The translations under genes and the position numbers were made by a program. Under the pieces are notes generated by a model. That model saw only the letters and a program-made list of their open reading frames with translations, was not told the origin of the DNA and did not search any database. From NCBI RefSeq assembly GCF_051622035.1, contig NC_135367.1, positions 26,366,001 to 26,430,000 of the forward strand: a DNA stretch of 64,000 bases. The letters run 5' to 3'. Position 1 is the stretch's first letter, and every line of letters begins with the position of its first letter. Origin of the DNA: Arctopsyche grandis (lineage: Eukaryota; Arthropoda; Insecta; Trichoptera; Hydropsychidae). Below are positions 12,271 to 22,458 of the stretch, one piece after another.

Positions 12271-12610
12271 ACGGTAAACGGACTACTAGTCATACATATG
12301 TGAACCAGTCACAGGACAACCGGTCACTCTAGATCGGTCACACGTGATCACCCGTCACACTAAAACTGGTCACACCCTTAAACTGGTCACGAAAAAACTA
12401 GTCACACCCTAAAACTGGTCACACCCGAACATTAAAAATTGGTTAAATTTTTGGGTGTAGTGTTTTCCGTGACTAATTGTCGGGTGTGACCAGTTTTCTC
12501 GTGACCAGTTTTAGGGCGTGACCAGTTTTAGTGTGACGGGTGATCACGTGTGACCGATCTAGAGCGACCGGTTGTCCTGTGACCGGTTCACATTTGACTA
12601 GTAATCACCG
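12271..12610. mobile_element. Long inverted repeat / foldback element built of GGTCAC motifs
   Basis: The sequence is nearly self-complementary about base 12446. The core arms 12329-12360 and 12531-12562 are a perfect 32-bp match, and similarity extends to about 12271 and 12610 (CGGT...ACTAGTC against GACTAGTAATCACCG). GGTCAC or its complement recurs many times in each arm, usually as ACTGGTCAC. The loop of about 35 bases is A+T-rich. No transposase is present. Foldback or MITE-type DNA transposon is the likely class. Confidence 0.75.
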
Positions 12611-13316
12611 AACCCCAAATTACATATCATCAAATACGATGGTCCTTCTGGACAGTACGGTTTATAAATGTTCATTTTTGCTAACTTTCATCCACCAGAC
12701 AAGCTTCAGAAACGCCGGGCAGCGCCAGCTACTATATTACATATGCATACATATATAATGAAGCTAAATACACACACTTAACACATGCCAAATGAGTTTG
12801 CATGCATACATACATATATCGAACGTGGTGTGTTTACACGGCAATATGATACACACTCCCGGTAGCCTCGATAGCCAGCGGCTGTTAAACTGTGTGTCCG
12901 AAGTTAAACGTGCCACAGTGCGTATCCTTTGTGCCGCAACTGTTAAATTATTTAAGTAGTCGTCGTTCTCATTGCTTCGTACCCTTTTGACGATGTGCTC
13001 GAGTGCTCCGAGTCTTTGTGTACCTTGTGCCAGCAGCCGGGGTCCAAGAGACCCATTGCCCCATAGCGATCCGTTTGTTGTCGACTCCTATCCTACACCC
13101 CTTTCACTTCCCCTTCCCCCCAAATCCAAGGGTTGAAGCCGTCAAGATTTGTGCAATTTCAAAGAGCACCTTTGCCAAAACTTGATACTAGCCCCTCGGC
13201 GGTGTGTTGTATAATATAATACAATACAAGCATGAAGTTCACTTCGGTGTGCTTAATTACTCTGAAAAGACTTGGTGTGATCAACATTATTATGACTTAC
13301 ATATGTATATAATGTA
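12611..13316. other. Unique, partly GC-richer island
   Basis: 12830-13200 is less A+T-rich than its surroundings and matches no repeat seen elsewhere in the window. The frames at 12540-12758 and 13003-13185 carry no recognisable domain. It could be an intronic or regulatory remnant; nothing decides this. Confidence 0.35.
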
Positions 13317-13450
13317 CTAGTGTTTTTACCCGGCTTCGATCGGTATTTGTAATATAAACTAGTTAAACATGGCCAATCTAATAGGAAACAATTTATTAAA
13401 TTTATTTGAATAGTTTTATTTTATTTAAATTTATTTGAATATTCATGTTA
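13317..13450 (-). mobile_element. Helitron-like 3' terminus (GAAGCCGGG...CTAGT family)
   Basis: Read on the minus strand it ends with an ATCGAAGCCGGG tail, a short A-rich spacer and CTAGT, as do the copies at 14046, 44339 and 57797. Shared internal text is TTAAACATGGCCAATCTAA and AACAATTTATTAAATTTATT. The 5' end with AAAGAGACTTTGTA is missing, so the copy is truncated. Confidence 0.65.
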
Positions 13451-14040
13451 TTACAGCGCACACAACACAAAACCGTGCTCCACTTGTACGAGCTTTAAGC
13501 TCGCATTTTTACCGATTTAAAATTTAACACACTTCCAATTAAACCTTTTAAACGAAAAGAAAAAATAGTGTGGACAGAGCACTATCCCAATAAACATGTT
13601 TTAATAGAAAATACTCAATATAAAATAGTATTAACAGTGGGAAAAAATCCTAAGAGAAAATACTTACTTTTGACTTATAATTTGAACTGGACGACTACTT
13701 AGAGAGATTTGAAAGCTGAAAAGTACTACAAATGAAAGATAAAATACCCCACTATAGATTTCAATATTCATTTTGAACAGGAAATTGACAGATTTTGAGA
13801 CATCGCTGTAAAACACCAAGATATAGAAAAATCGCGCTATTTAAAAAACACATATATCTCCGAATCTCGAGCCAATCAACATTTTTTATTACCAGATTCG
13901 TGTTCACTGAGCATAGATCGATAAGAAAAGTCATATTTCGTCTCAGAACCAAAAAAAGTCGTCGTCTGTCGAACATTTTAATTGTTGATATTTCAACGAT
14001 TAGTTGTGTGTAGGATTAGACATTTTATTATTATTTTATT
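13451..14040. other. Unclassified stretch, no gene seen
   Basis: Overlapping short frames on both strands (13761-13976 and 13795-14013) are mutually exclusive and show no domain. No repeat partner was recognised in this window. Confidence 0.3.
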
Positions 14041-14045
14041 TTATA

Positions 14046-14251
14046 CTAGTGGTTTTACCCGGCTTCGCTCGGTATTTGTAATATAAACCACTTAAACATG
14101 GCCAATCTAAAAGTAAACAATTTATTAAATTTATTTGAATAGTTTAATTTTATTTGAATATTCATTTGTTCGATGACGTCACGGATTTACGAACCATCAT
14201 TTCATATTTTCTTACATACTTACAAAGTCTCTTTCGATGTTATATATTAGA
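14046..14251 (-). mobile_element. Complete short Helitron-like element
   Basis: On the minus strand it starts TCTAATATATAA, continues GAAAGAGACTTTGTAAGT and ends GAGCGAAGCCGGGTAAAAC, CACTAGT. The base before TC is A and the base after CTAG is T, fitting insertion at AT. It is about 206 bp long with no coding capacity, so it is non-autonomous. The Helitron call uses termini only. Confidence 0.7.
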
Positions 14252-14289
14252 TGCATGTTTACTTTCGAATACATATATTATTTTTATTT

Positions 14290-14745
14290 TATTAAATTTT
14301 ATGCCAGTAAGGCCTTACAGGTAAACTCCAATGTGCCTTCTTGGCCAATTACAAACAATATAGCAATTTTATTATACAAGTCACTGAATTACAAGACACT
14401 GAAAACTCGCAAATTAACGAGACATCTATGAATTGTACATAATTTTTTATTGTACATTAATCATACTCAAATAGTGGTGACATAGTAGGTTGGACGGTTT
14501 TTTGCCAATTTTTAATCGGGAACCGTTTCAACAATGAACTCAGAGAAAATTGGCAAACTTTGATAGGAAACGATCGACCTGGAGTCACAAATATCCAGGT
14601 CTGACCAGCAGCACTACAGATAAACTCAGAAAAAATCTTTTTAATCGAGGTCAGCTCATGGGATCGAACTCAGCGCCTCTCGGTGTTAGGCAGAAGCTTA
14701 ACGATCGAGCTATGCTGCTGGCTAAAATTATGTATGCACGCTGTA
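14290..14745 (-). mobile_element. SINE with tRNA-like head and hairpin tail type i
   Basis: On the minus strand the head (about 14745 to 14650) has a tRNA-like A box (TAGCTCGATCGTTAAG) and B box (GAGTTCGATCCC). The body follows, with GTCGATCGTTTCCTATCA, TTTGCCAATTTT and GAAACGGTTCC. The 3' end has the type-i hairpin (AAGGCAC...AAGGCCTTAC) and an A/T tail at 14290. This is the most complete reference copy for the family in the window. Frames at 14550-14865 are artefacts of it. Confidence 0.8.
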
Positions 14746-14764
14746 AGTTTTGGCGACGGATTTT

Positions 14765-14872
14765 TTATAATTTCATTATTTATTTATTTATTCAATCGAT
14801 CATTTAACTCGTCTTACAGATCACTCCAATGCGACGAGTGTACTGTACAGATCAAGAAACACTAAATTATAT
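14765..14872 (-). mobile_element. Retroelement 3' end with hairpin tail type ii
   Basis: On the minus strand the sequence GTACACTCGTCGCATTGG...GACGAGT forms a stem-loop and is followed by a run of AAATAAATAAAT. The same tail occurs at 32062 (plus) and 62283 (minus). Confidence 0.65.
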
Positions 14873-14877
14873 ATGAC

Positions 14878-15490
14878 TACATAATTATTGGTTCTAGGAC
14901 ACTTACCCCCTGGACACATACTCCCCGAACACATACCCCCGGTCAAAAAACCCCTGGACATTAGCCCCCCGTGCAAACCCCGCCAAAGATAAAAATATTT
15001 TATAAAAATTTTCAGTATCTTTAATAAAAAGTCAGTATCAATGGTAATTTATTTCAATCAGAAAAATACAGATTCAGAAATATGTACGGATATTAATTAT
15101 ACATATATCAGATTCTTTATAAATAATCAATAATCGATAGTAAAAAATCAGTAATCAATAATAATAATTTTAAAAAAGTATTTTTGATTCATATTTTTAA
15201 ATGGCTTTAAAGTACGGTTTTTATTACATAATGTGTATACATAGGTCCGATTAAATGTAGAACATTAAAAATTGATCCCACACTTTCATTTTACCGTGTC
15301 ACATACATATATAAGACGGTACGCGGATTTTTGAACGAATGGACACTTGAAATGTGATATTTTTGATAAGTTTAAATAATTTATAAATTTTAAATAATAA
15401 TAACGGCTTAATGTCCGTTTGGTCAAGCGTCCGTTGGCAAAGTGGCCGTCAGCCAAGTGTCTATTCGGCCAATAGTCCGTTAACCATACT
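14878..15490. mobile_element. Possible DNA transposon with iterated subterminal GGACA motifs
   Basis: The left end (14890-14985) repeats GGACACTTACC, GGACACATAC and GGACATTAGCC. The right end (15410-15487), read on the other strand, repeats GACACTTGGC, GGACGCTTGACC and GGACATTAAGCC. The same short phrase is thus iterated in inverted orientation at both ends of a ~600-bp A+T-rich block. No transposase or target duplication was identified, so class and borders are inferred. Confidence 0.4.
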
Positions 15491-15857
15491 AGAAGCTTTT
15501 AAATAAGGGGTTAAATGGAATATGATTTTCTAATTACAAATTTTGAAGTTCATTATTCCAAGTCATTTTTGATCAGATTAAATTTTCAAACATTGTGAAA
15601 TGTTTAAGCACCAACCACCGTATGACGGTACAAACACCTAAAATATACACATATTGTTATCTAATAATAACTTAGGCGTGGGAAAATTGAGTATATACAA
15701 TGTGTGTATGTACATGTACCTTTATAAACACACGTTTCGCATACATAAATATGCTTAAAGCCTTCTGGGTACGAATCCATTAACAGATAATATTAATAGC
15801 CTTCAAATAGGATAGAATATATCTACATTGAATAATACCTATGTACATACAAAGATA
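15491..15857. other. A+T-rich stretch, nothing recognised
   Basis: No gene, repeat partner or structured element was seen. Confidence 0.3.
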
Positions 15858-16081
15858 AGCCGTTATACTTGAAAGTGGTATAAGTTCACTTTTCTTAATT
15901 TTGAGAAATATCTCGCAAAACATCTAATTTAATGTTTTACGTTTAACAATATGCTTTTCCGAGATTCTGGGCAAATCGCATTAAAGGAAGTGGCAACAAT
16001 TTGTGAATTAAGTAAAAATAGTGTTTTTGGAACTGAAAATCGTTCTTTCGCTACTTTCAAATATAGCGGCTCATATGATTG
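15858..16081. mobile_element. MITE with ~21-bp terminal inverted repeats
   Basis: The left end AGCCGTTATACTTGAAAGTGG and the complement of the right end (AGCCGCTATATTTGAAAGTAG) match at 18 of 21 positions. Related copies lie at 35704-35975 and 36225-36315, sharing AGTTCACTTTTC, GAGAAATAT and TCAGTTCCAAAAACAC. It has no coding content. Target duplication was not clear. Confidence 0.65.
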
Positions 16082-16089
16082 TATAATCG

Positions 16090-16330
16090 AATAAAATTAT
16101 TATTTTGAATAAAAATACCAATAATTTTATTTTATTATCGCCATCTATGTATGTTTAAAACTAAAAACTGGATAAACGCCAGGCACTTTTCAGAAATTCA
16201 AATTTCAAACGCGTCTAAAACGATATTTTTTCTCTATCGTAATGGCGGAGGATACATTTACTTATATTGATGACCAAAATGAGCGATATGGCAAAGTATG
16301 AAAACGATCGGATAAGAGGCAAATTTTTCC
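16090..16330 (+). repeat. ~240-bp repeat module, subfamily 2 (pair with 43965-44195)
   Basis: Matches 43965-44195 in the same orientation (CCAATAATTTTATTTTA, CGCCATCTATGT, AAACTGGATA, ATGGCGGAGGAT). Its right part is a diverged version of the module ending the 17.0, 25.2, 30.5 and 40.1 kb repeats. A short open frame, M-A-E-D-T-F then YIDDQNERYGKV and stop, begins at 16242. Confidence 0.65.
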
Positions 16331-16333
16331 TGA

Positions 16334-16690
16334 ATTGTAATCGTAAGTGAAGCTAAAAGGAGTTATGTAATAAAATATAGAGTGAATTATAGGCGTTTAA
16401 ACAATTAAAATCTGAAATGGCCATATCAAGGCGAAAAGGTTGAAAATAGATTATGGTAGCTTGCTGTACCGTCATAGACGTCATCGTACCCGAGATTCTG
16501 GATATTTAATACGCATTGTATACGATATTTTATCTCCAACGTAATGGCAGACGATACATTAACGTATTTTGATGACCAAAATGAGCAATATGGCAATGTA
16601 TGAAAACGATCGGATAAGAGATGAGAGATATAAAAAATGACCACTAACACGAAAACCATGTGAACTTAAGAGGTAAGTAATTATAAGTTG
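16334..16690 (+). repeat. Partial copy of the AAGCTTATTG repeat family
   Basis: Carries the right half of the family: AATATAGAGTGAATTATAGG, the ATGGCAGACGATACATTA module (short frame at 16542) and GACCACTAACACGAAAACC, ending AAGAGGTAAGTA. A 77-codon minus frame (16426-16659) is also open and is conserved in sibling copies. Confidence 0.7.
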
Positions 16691-17032
16691 ATGCCGGCAA
16701 TATGTATACTCACTTATGCCGGGAAAGTTTAGAATAGCTTATTAATACTAAGATTGCTTTAATGATACAATTGAAGTTGTAATCATATTAACAATGAAAT
16801 TGCAATGTAATCCATACAGTTAAGAATAGTTTATCAATGTATGATTGTCCATAAATGAGTTTATGTATTTACAGAAATAAACTTTTCAATCATCAGATAA
16901 ATTAAATCAGCTGATAACTAAAAATAAAACTATCACTGTTTGATCTGTGTATATGTGTAGCTTGTATTGGTTAGAAAGTTTGTTTTGGAGAAATAAACAA
17001 TGCAATTTGAGGTTATGGGAAGCTGTTGAACT
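16691..17032 (+). repeat. Flanking segment shared with 25.19-25.47 kb
   Basis: GCCGG-AATA, TATGCCGGGAA, ATTAATACTAAGATTGC, CTATCACTGTTTGATCTGTG and GTTTGTTTTGGAG occur here and, in a different order, at 25190-25470. It probably belongs to the same composite repeat. Confidence 0.5.
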
Positions 17033-17645
17033 AATTGTATGTATGTAAGCTTATTGTAAAAAACTAAATGTATGTAAGCTTATTGTAAATCATATTAACA
17101 ATTAGATACAACATAATTTCTTATTGAATACTTATCTCGCAGATAAAACTCCGTGAAGAGATATACTTTTAGCCGTGAAATGTCCGATCTGACATATTTG
17201 GCCATAAATCAATATATATCGTGTATTATATTACATGAAGCTAGACGCCAAATTTGAAATTTATATATACATATGAGAGTTAAAACTATAAATATTTAAA
17301 TATTAGAGATAACGAGAACCTATAGAGCAAATTTTATAAAATATAGAGTGAATTATAGACGTTTAAAAAATTAAAATCTGATATCGCCATATGAAGGCGA
17401 AAAGGTTGAAGATAGATTATGGTAGCTTGCCGTACCGTCATAGACGTCACCGTATCCGAGATTCTGGATATTTGATACGCATTGTATACGATATTTTATC
17501 TCCAACGTAATGGCAGACGATACATTAACGTATATTGATGACCAAAATGAGCAATATGGCAAAGTATGAAAACGATCGGATAAGAGATAAGAGATATAAA
17601 AAATGACCACTAACACGAAAACCATGTGAACTGTATAAGAGGTAA
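17033..17645 (+). repeat. AAGCTTATTG repeat family, reference copy
   Basis: The left end has two direct repeats of ATGTATGTAAGCTTATTGTA. It continues TCTCGCAGATAAAACTCCGT, TTGGCCATAAATCAATATAT and GAGATAACGAGAACC. It ends in the ATGGCAGACGATACATTA module, ACCACTAACACGAAAACCAT and GAGGTAAGTA. Siblings are at 16334 (partial), 25165, 30507 and 40085 (minus). A 19-codon plus frame starts at 17510 and an 84-codon minus frame spans 17371-17625. Transposon class unknown. Confidence 0.75.
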
Positions 17646-18640
17646 GTAAAAATAAAACGCGTTGCGAACTTTATTCCGACTGGGGAACGCTAGGCATATC
17701 TACCTACTGCTAAAACCACGTGATATTTTATATAAAGCAACTTTCTTGGATCTATAATGAATCTAATGTTATATTTTATAATATATACGTATGATAAGAA
17801 GATATGACAAACAAAAATCTAAGACAAACATTTTCATTTATTTTTCATCATATGTATTTACATTATAGTAAATAGTAATGGTAAAGACAATAGTAATGGT
17901 TTTAAATGCAGATTCCACTAACATCACCTCTCTTTATATTTGATAAATTTATCTGTGTACATAAAGAGAACAGCCTCGAGACTAAGTTTGTTTTTGCAAG
18001 TAGCGCAAAAAAATCAAAATCACGTCGCAATATATAATATGTTCTTACATTTTTCTCATTTCGCAGAAGAAGAAACTTTTGCGCGTTTTTCTCCCTACAA
18101 TTGCTAAAACGTACACGTTTTTATTTTTATTTCTGTTTTTTACTGTGTTTTTTTTTCAACATAGAAAAATGAGGCTTTTAGGATATTGTGTGGCATTCAA
18201 AAGACGCGAATAGAGCACAACGGTAGCGTTAAAGCCTTAAGTAGCTGTGGTGCAGCATCTGCCGTCCAAAATTCGCTCAAATCCCTCGTTTATTATTATA
18301 AAAACGTATATTTCCGAGCTTTTCACATCCTACTGTATATTTTGTTTCAATTGAGAGCACCGACAGATTAACCCTTTGACCCATTAAAAGACACACAGAC
18401 GCATGAAAGTGACATTAAAAATTACCAGGTTCAAAGTGAATTCCCCTGCTATGTTTAAACATAGAAATGACTAAATGTACTTCATTAAATCAACTCATAA
18501 TTATTTTTATAAAATATCGTCAGAATCTTTCTCTATGCAATAATGTAAGAATTACAACTATTGTAGAACTTATAGCTCTTCTAAAGACGACACTTTTTCA
18601 CGCCCATACAAAAATGAACATCGCATAGTCATTTCAGTAA
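17646..18640. other. A+T-rich stretch, no gene seen
   Basis: The 61-codon frame at 18186-18371 has no recognisable domain. No repeat family was assigned. Confidence 0.35.
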
Positions 18641-18641
18641 G

Positions 18642-19145
18642 CTATTATTTATTTATTTATATTTTACAATTTTGCCATAGTGACATTACAAATTAGCTCC
18701 AGGTCGTCATTATGGCTAATTTATTACAAGACATTGAAAACTCATAATTAACGAGACATCTAAATACATAATTATTACATACATACACATGTAAATCGAA
18801 ACAATACCTGACATCTATGGTCAGATATTACAAATATCGTATAAATACGATTAATAACATTTTTCGTGTAACAATACAAATTTTTACATTCGATAAACAA
18901 CCACAGAGACATCTATGGTGAATAATCTGGCGAAACCTGAGATATAACAATAACTCAAGGTTTGCAACAGAAAATTTTACAGGAACCGTTTCAATGAAAA
19001 TCATTAAAATTGGCAAATTCTGATAAGAAACGATTGACGTAGACAAACCAAGTTCTGGCCAACGACGAGACTCTTAGTGGGAATCGAACCCGTGACATCA
19101 AGCATGAAGGAATTCAATACTCACCACTAGACCACGCTGCTGGTT
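18642..19145 (-). mobile_element. SINE with hairpin tail type iii
   Basis: The tRNA-like head is near 19145-19060 (B box complement GAATCGAACCCGTGAC). The body carries GAACCGTTTCAATGAAAATC and GATAAGAAACGATTGAC. The 3' end (18660-18720) is a hairpin, GCCATAGTGAC paired with GTCATTATGGC, followed on the minus strand by TAAATAAATAAATAA. The head and body match the type-i copies but the tail is different. Confidence 0.75.
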
Positions 19146-19785
19146 AATTATGAATATTATTGTAATAAATACTCATGCATATCCATTGCAAATACCTGTG
19201 TGATGTTGTATTTAAGTGGCCGCCAAATTTGACGGCTTCGGTATGCGAAGTCCGATATCGGTATTCGAATTAGTGTTTGATTTGACATCTAAACGTTCCA
19301 GGTGTGTTCGGTTTGTCGATGGGGGTCTAGGCTAAGCCCCACCTTGTCTCTCGAGGCCTGGACTTCTAGGTATGTGGTCTTCTTAGTTGACCTGTCGGCA
19401 TCGTTGCGGTGTACCCAGGTCTTAATGAGCTATGCAAATCTTATGCAAAGGCTAATTGTTGATTGTTAATTGGAGTAGAGCGGCCAGACTCATGATAAAT
19501 GTAATTTGTACGCAAATAGTTGAACTTTCGCGATTCAATTAAGTTTGCGGGAAACTTTCCGGGATCTGTTCTTATTTAGTTTATTGTCAGACTCTATTTG
19601 TACGGGTGTCGTTTTAATTGGATATGATTAAACGTTTACAAACGTATTGAAAACGTTCGTTTGTAATTTTAATTTGTAATTTGTACTAAGCGAACACACT
19701 TTCTACGTAATTACACTCTACAACATCACTATTTAATAGCACAATCTGTAGTTACAATTGAATCTTCTGAACGTATTCTGTAATT
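19146..19785. other. Unclassified stretch, no gene seen
   Basis: No repeat partner or reading frame of note. 19230-19440 is somewhat GC-richer. Confidence 0.3.
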
Positions 19786-19799
19786 ATGTATATACATTT

Positions 19800-20605
19800 A
19801 TTTATTTTTAATCTATATCAGAGTATAACACGTAAGGCTCCCTTGGCCAGAAATATTGTACATTTGATACAAAGTAAATACATATCAATTAACACCTTCA
19901 GAAACATATATGTTCAAATTTATAAATTTGCGGCATTTTTAAACAATTCAGCGAAACTCAGTAAATACATATCAATTAACATTCACAGATACATTAATGG
20001 TCAGATTTGTAAATTTGCAGCATTTTATACAATTCAGCGAAATTCGAGATTGCTGAAAACTCGAGTTTTGCAAGAAAATGGATAAGGTTGCCAATTTGTT
20101 GGAACCGTTTCAATGAAAATCAGATAAATTGGCAAATCTAGATAGGAAACGATCGACCATTTGATACAAATATTATTTTAATACTATACATAAATACATA
20201 TCAATTAATAACCCCATAGACATCTATGGTCAAATTTGCAGCATTTTATACAATTTAGTGAAATTCGAGATCGCTGAAAACTCAAGATTTTTCGAGAAAT
20301 GGGCAAGGTTGCCAATTCTTTGGAACCGTTTCAATGAAAATCAGATAAATTGACAAACTCTGATAGAAAACGATCGACCTGGAGTCACAAACCAAGGTCT
20401 GGCCAGCAGCAACCAATGGGACTCGAACCCGTGACCACTATGTTCAAAAAAAATATGCTAACCACTAGTCCAAGCTGCTGGTTAATTGACAAACTTGGAG
20501 TCACAAAGCCAAGGTCTGGCCAGCAGAAACCAGTGGAATTTGAACCTGTGACCACTCTGTTCAAAGCATTATATGCTAATCACTAGTCAATTCTACTGGT
20601 TAATT
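19800..20605 (-). mobile_element. Cluster of SINE fragments in tandem
   Basis: The body (GAACCGTTTCAATGAAAATC, GGCAAA-TCT-GATAGGAAACG) occurs at 20100-20155 and 20322-20377. The head with the B box complement (GGGACTCGAACCCGTGACC) is at 20415-20435, and a second head lies at 20510-20600. ACATATCAATTAACA occurs at 19880, 19967 and 20190. This is repeated insertion or local duplication of one family in one orientation. Frames here are artefacts. Confidence 0.7.
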
Positions 20606-21180
20606 TTTTTAAGATTATGCTGTCTAATCATTTGATTTTATTAGTATAATTTGTTTGTTAGGTGGGGTTTGACATTTTGTGAGTTGATTTTAAACCGATT
20701 CCATTCTTTCGATCGCTTTGATATTTTACTGAAATATGGGGGCGTATTATCAATAATAAAATAAGCCAATGTCTCTGACATGAAGCTGGAAAAATGAAAT
20801 CATTAACGAAATCGTCAAAAATTACATCAAAGTCAAAACGTTATACTGGCTTTTCAATGCGCATTATTGTAACCCCCGTGCAACTTCACATGTTATGTGG
20901 TTGAGCAGTTTAACTTGAATTTTATCAAATTGTATAATATTATACATTCATAATTTTAGTAAATAAGTATTTTTGTCTCATATTATTAAACGATAAAATA
21001 AAAAAAATTTGCTTCATCATCAATTAAAACCTAATCTAACTTCAATCATCAATTAAAACCTAATGTAACTTCAATCATCAATTACATTTTGATATGTTTC
21101 CACTTCAAAAATAGCATACATTCCTTGTATTTATGTTTTAATTCCAATAATTTAATTCCTCAATGCTGCAAATAAATACC
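20606..21180. other. A+T-rich stretch with short direct repeats, no gene
   Basis: A ~30-bp unit (AATCATCAATTAAAACCTAAT) occurs about three times at 21017-21090. Nothing else was recognised. Confidence 0.35.
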
Positions 21181-21820
21181 AGTGTGCGGCGATACGAAAC
21201 CACGTATAGGAAAGGGATGTAGAGTCTCTCGTTGGAAATCAGCAGATTCTCAATCAAACAAGGGTAGCGATCAAAGGCGATGATCCGTTTTTACCGTTCA
21301 GCAACAAACTTGGCAAAATTAGCGTTCCGATCGTTCAACAAAACTAATCGAGCTGTGGTATGGGGTGCGAGGGGGATGACGATGGGGGGGGGGGTAGGGG
21401 TGTTGTAGGATCACCGAAATAGTTTTAGATCGATTCTCGGTGAAAGGTTGGCCCCGTCCCATCGTCGGTAGGTCTCTGAAATCGATTACCTAGAGGCCTC
21501 GTCGAGCAGAAGTCTATTAATGAATAAAAGCGGATTTTCCGCTACGAACTTTCCCGTGCAAAAAGTTTTTCCGCTTGATTTTCGCCGTTTTTCCGGCCCC
21601 ATCCCCGTCCCGCTGGCCCGTAACACGACGCGTAACCGTGGCTGATTTTAACGCGCGTGACATCGTTAAAATTACATTGGAAAATTCAGATTTTTTTTTT
21701 CTAGCTAAGTTCAAAGCTCTCTATGTCTCTTTCGGTGAATATTTTTCATTTTCAATTCAACGAACGGTACGATTTATGTATTCAAATATTTCTACAAGAA
21801 GTGTATGAATTCCTTGAATT
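21181..21820. other. Unique GC-richer island with G-run cluster
   Basis: G runs of 4, 5, 11 and 4 lie within 21362-21400 (potential four-stranded DNA motif). 21540-21660 is rich in CG dinucleotides. Opposite-strand frames at 21517-21714 and 21575-21808 overlap and have no domain. It matches no repeat in the window. Confidence 0.4.
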
Positions 21821-22458
21821 TTATATATTTAAATAATTAAAAGTAATGATAGCTTAAGCTCCAACACTTTTTTTATAAACGAGAAAGGTGTGTATTTTCT
21901 TAAAAAACATCATTCTATTTTTAATTGAATTCCATTATATTCCTTTCTAGGTATTACAATTAAATGTATAATAAAATACTATGCAGATCTTTGAATCTCT
22001 CTCACAATTGATTAAAAGCTTTTTCATGTACATAATTGAGTGATGAAATTTTAAAGTAATAGAACTATTCAAATAATAAATAAGTTAAATCAAATTTGTT
22101 TTATGTAAATAATTTATTTGTATAGAATAAAAGCTCTCACTATGTATACATTTTAGTACATATTTTTATTTAAAGCAAATACTTCAACCATTAATTGCAT
22201 ACCATTTTTCAATATATACAAAAGTGTAGTTGTTATCTGAGCATTGATTTGTCAGCTAAATACTAAAATAAATATTTTATATCCTAATGTATGTGTATAA
22301 AGGATTAAGAATTTTATACAAACTTTTTACTAAGAAAGAGTCCAACGAAGAATTACAAAAATCACTTTCATATGATATGAGATTGAGTATATGTATGTAG
22401 TTAGCCTTTCCACTATGGAGACGAGAAGAATGAGAGGTTTTCTAATTGAAGTCTAAAA
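21821..22458. other. A+T-rich stretch, nothing recognised
   Basis: No gene or repeat family was identified. Confidence 0.3.

Noticed and set aside
14650..14745. tRNA gene candidate (A and B boxes)
   Set aside because: Part of a repeated SINE head; no clover-leaf closing stem was found and the copy continues into the SINE body.
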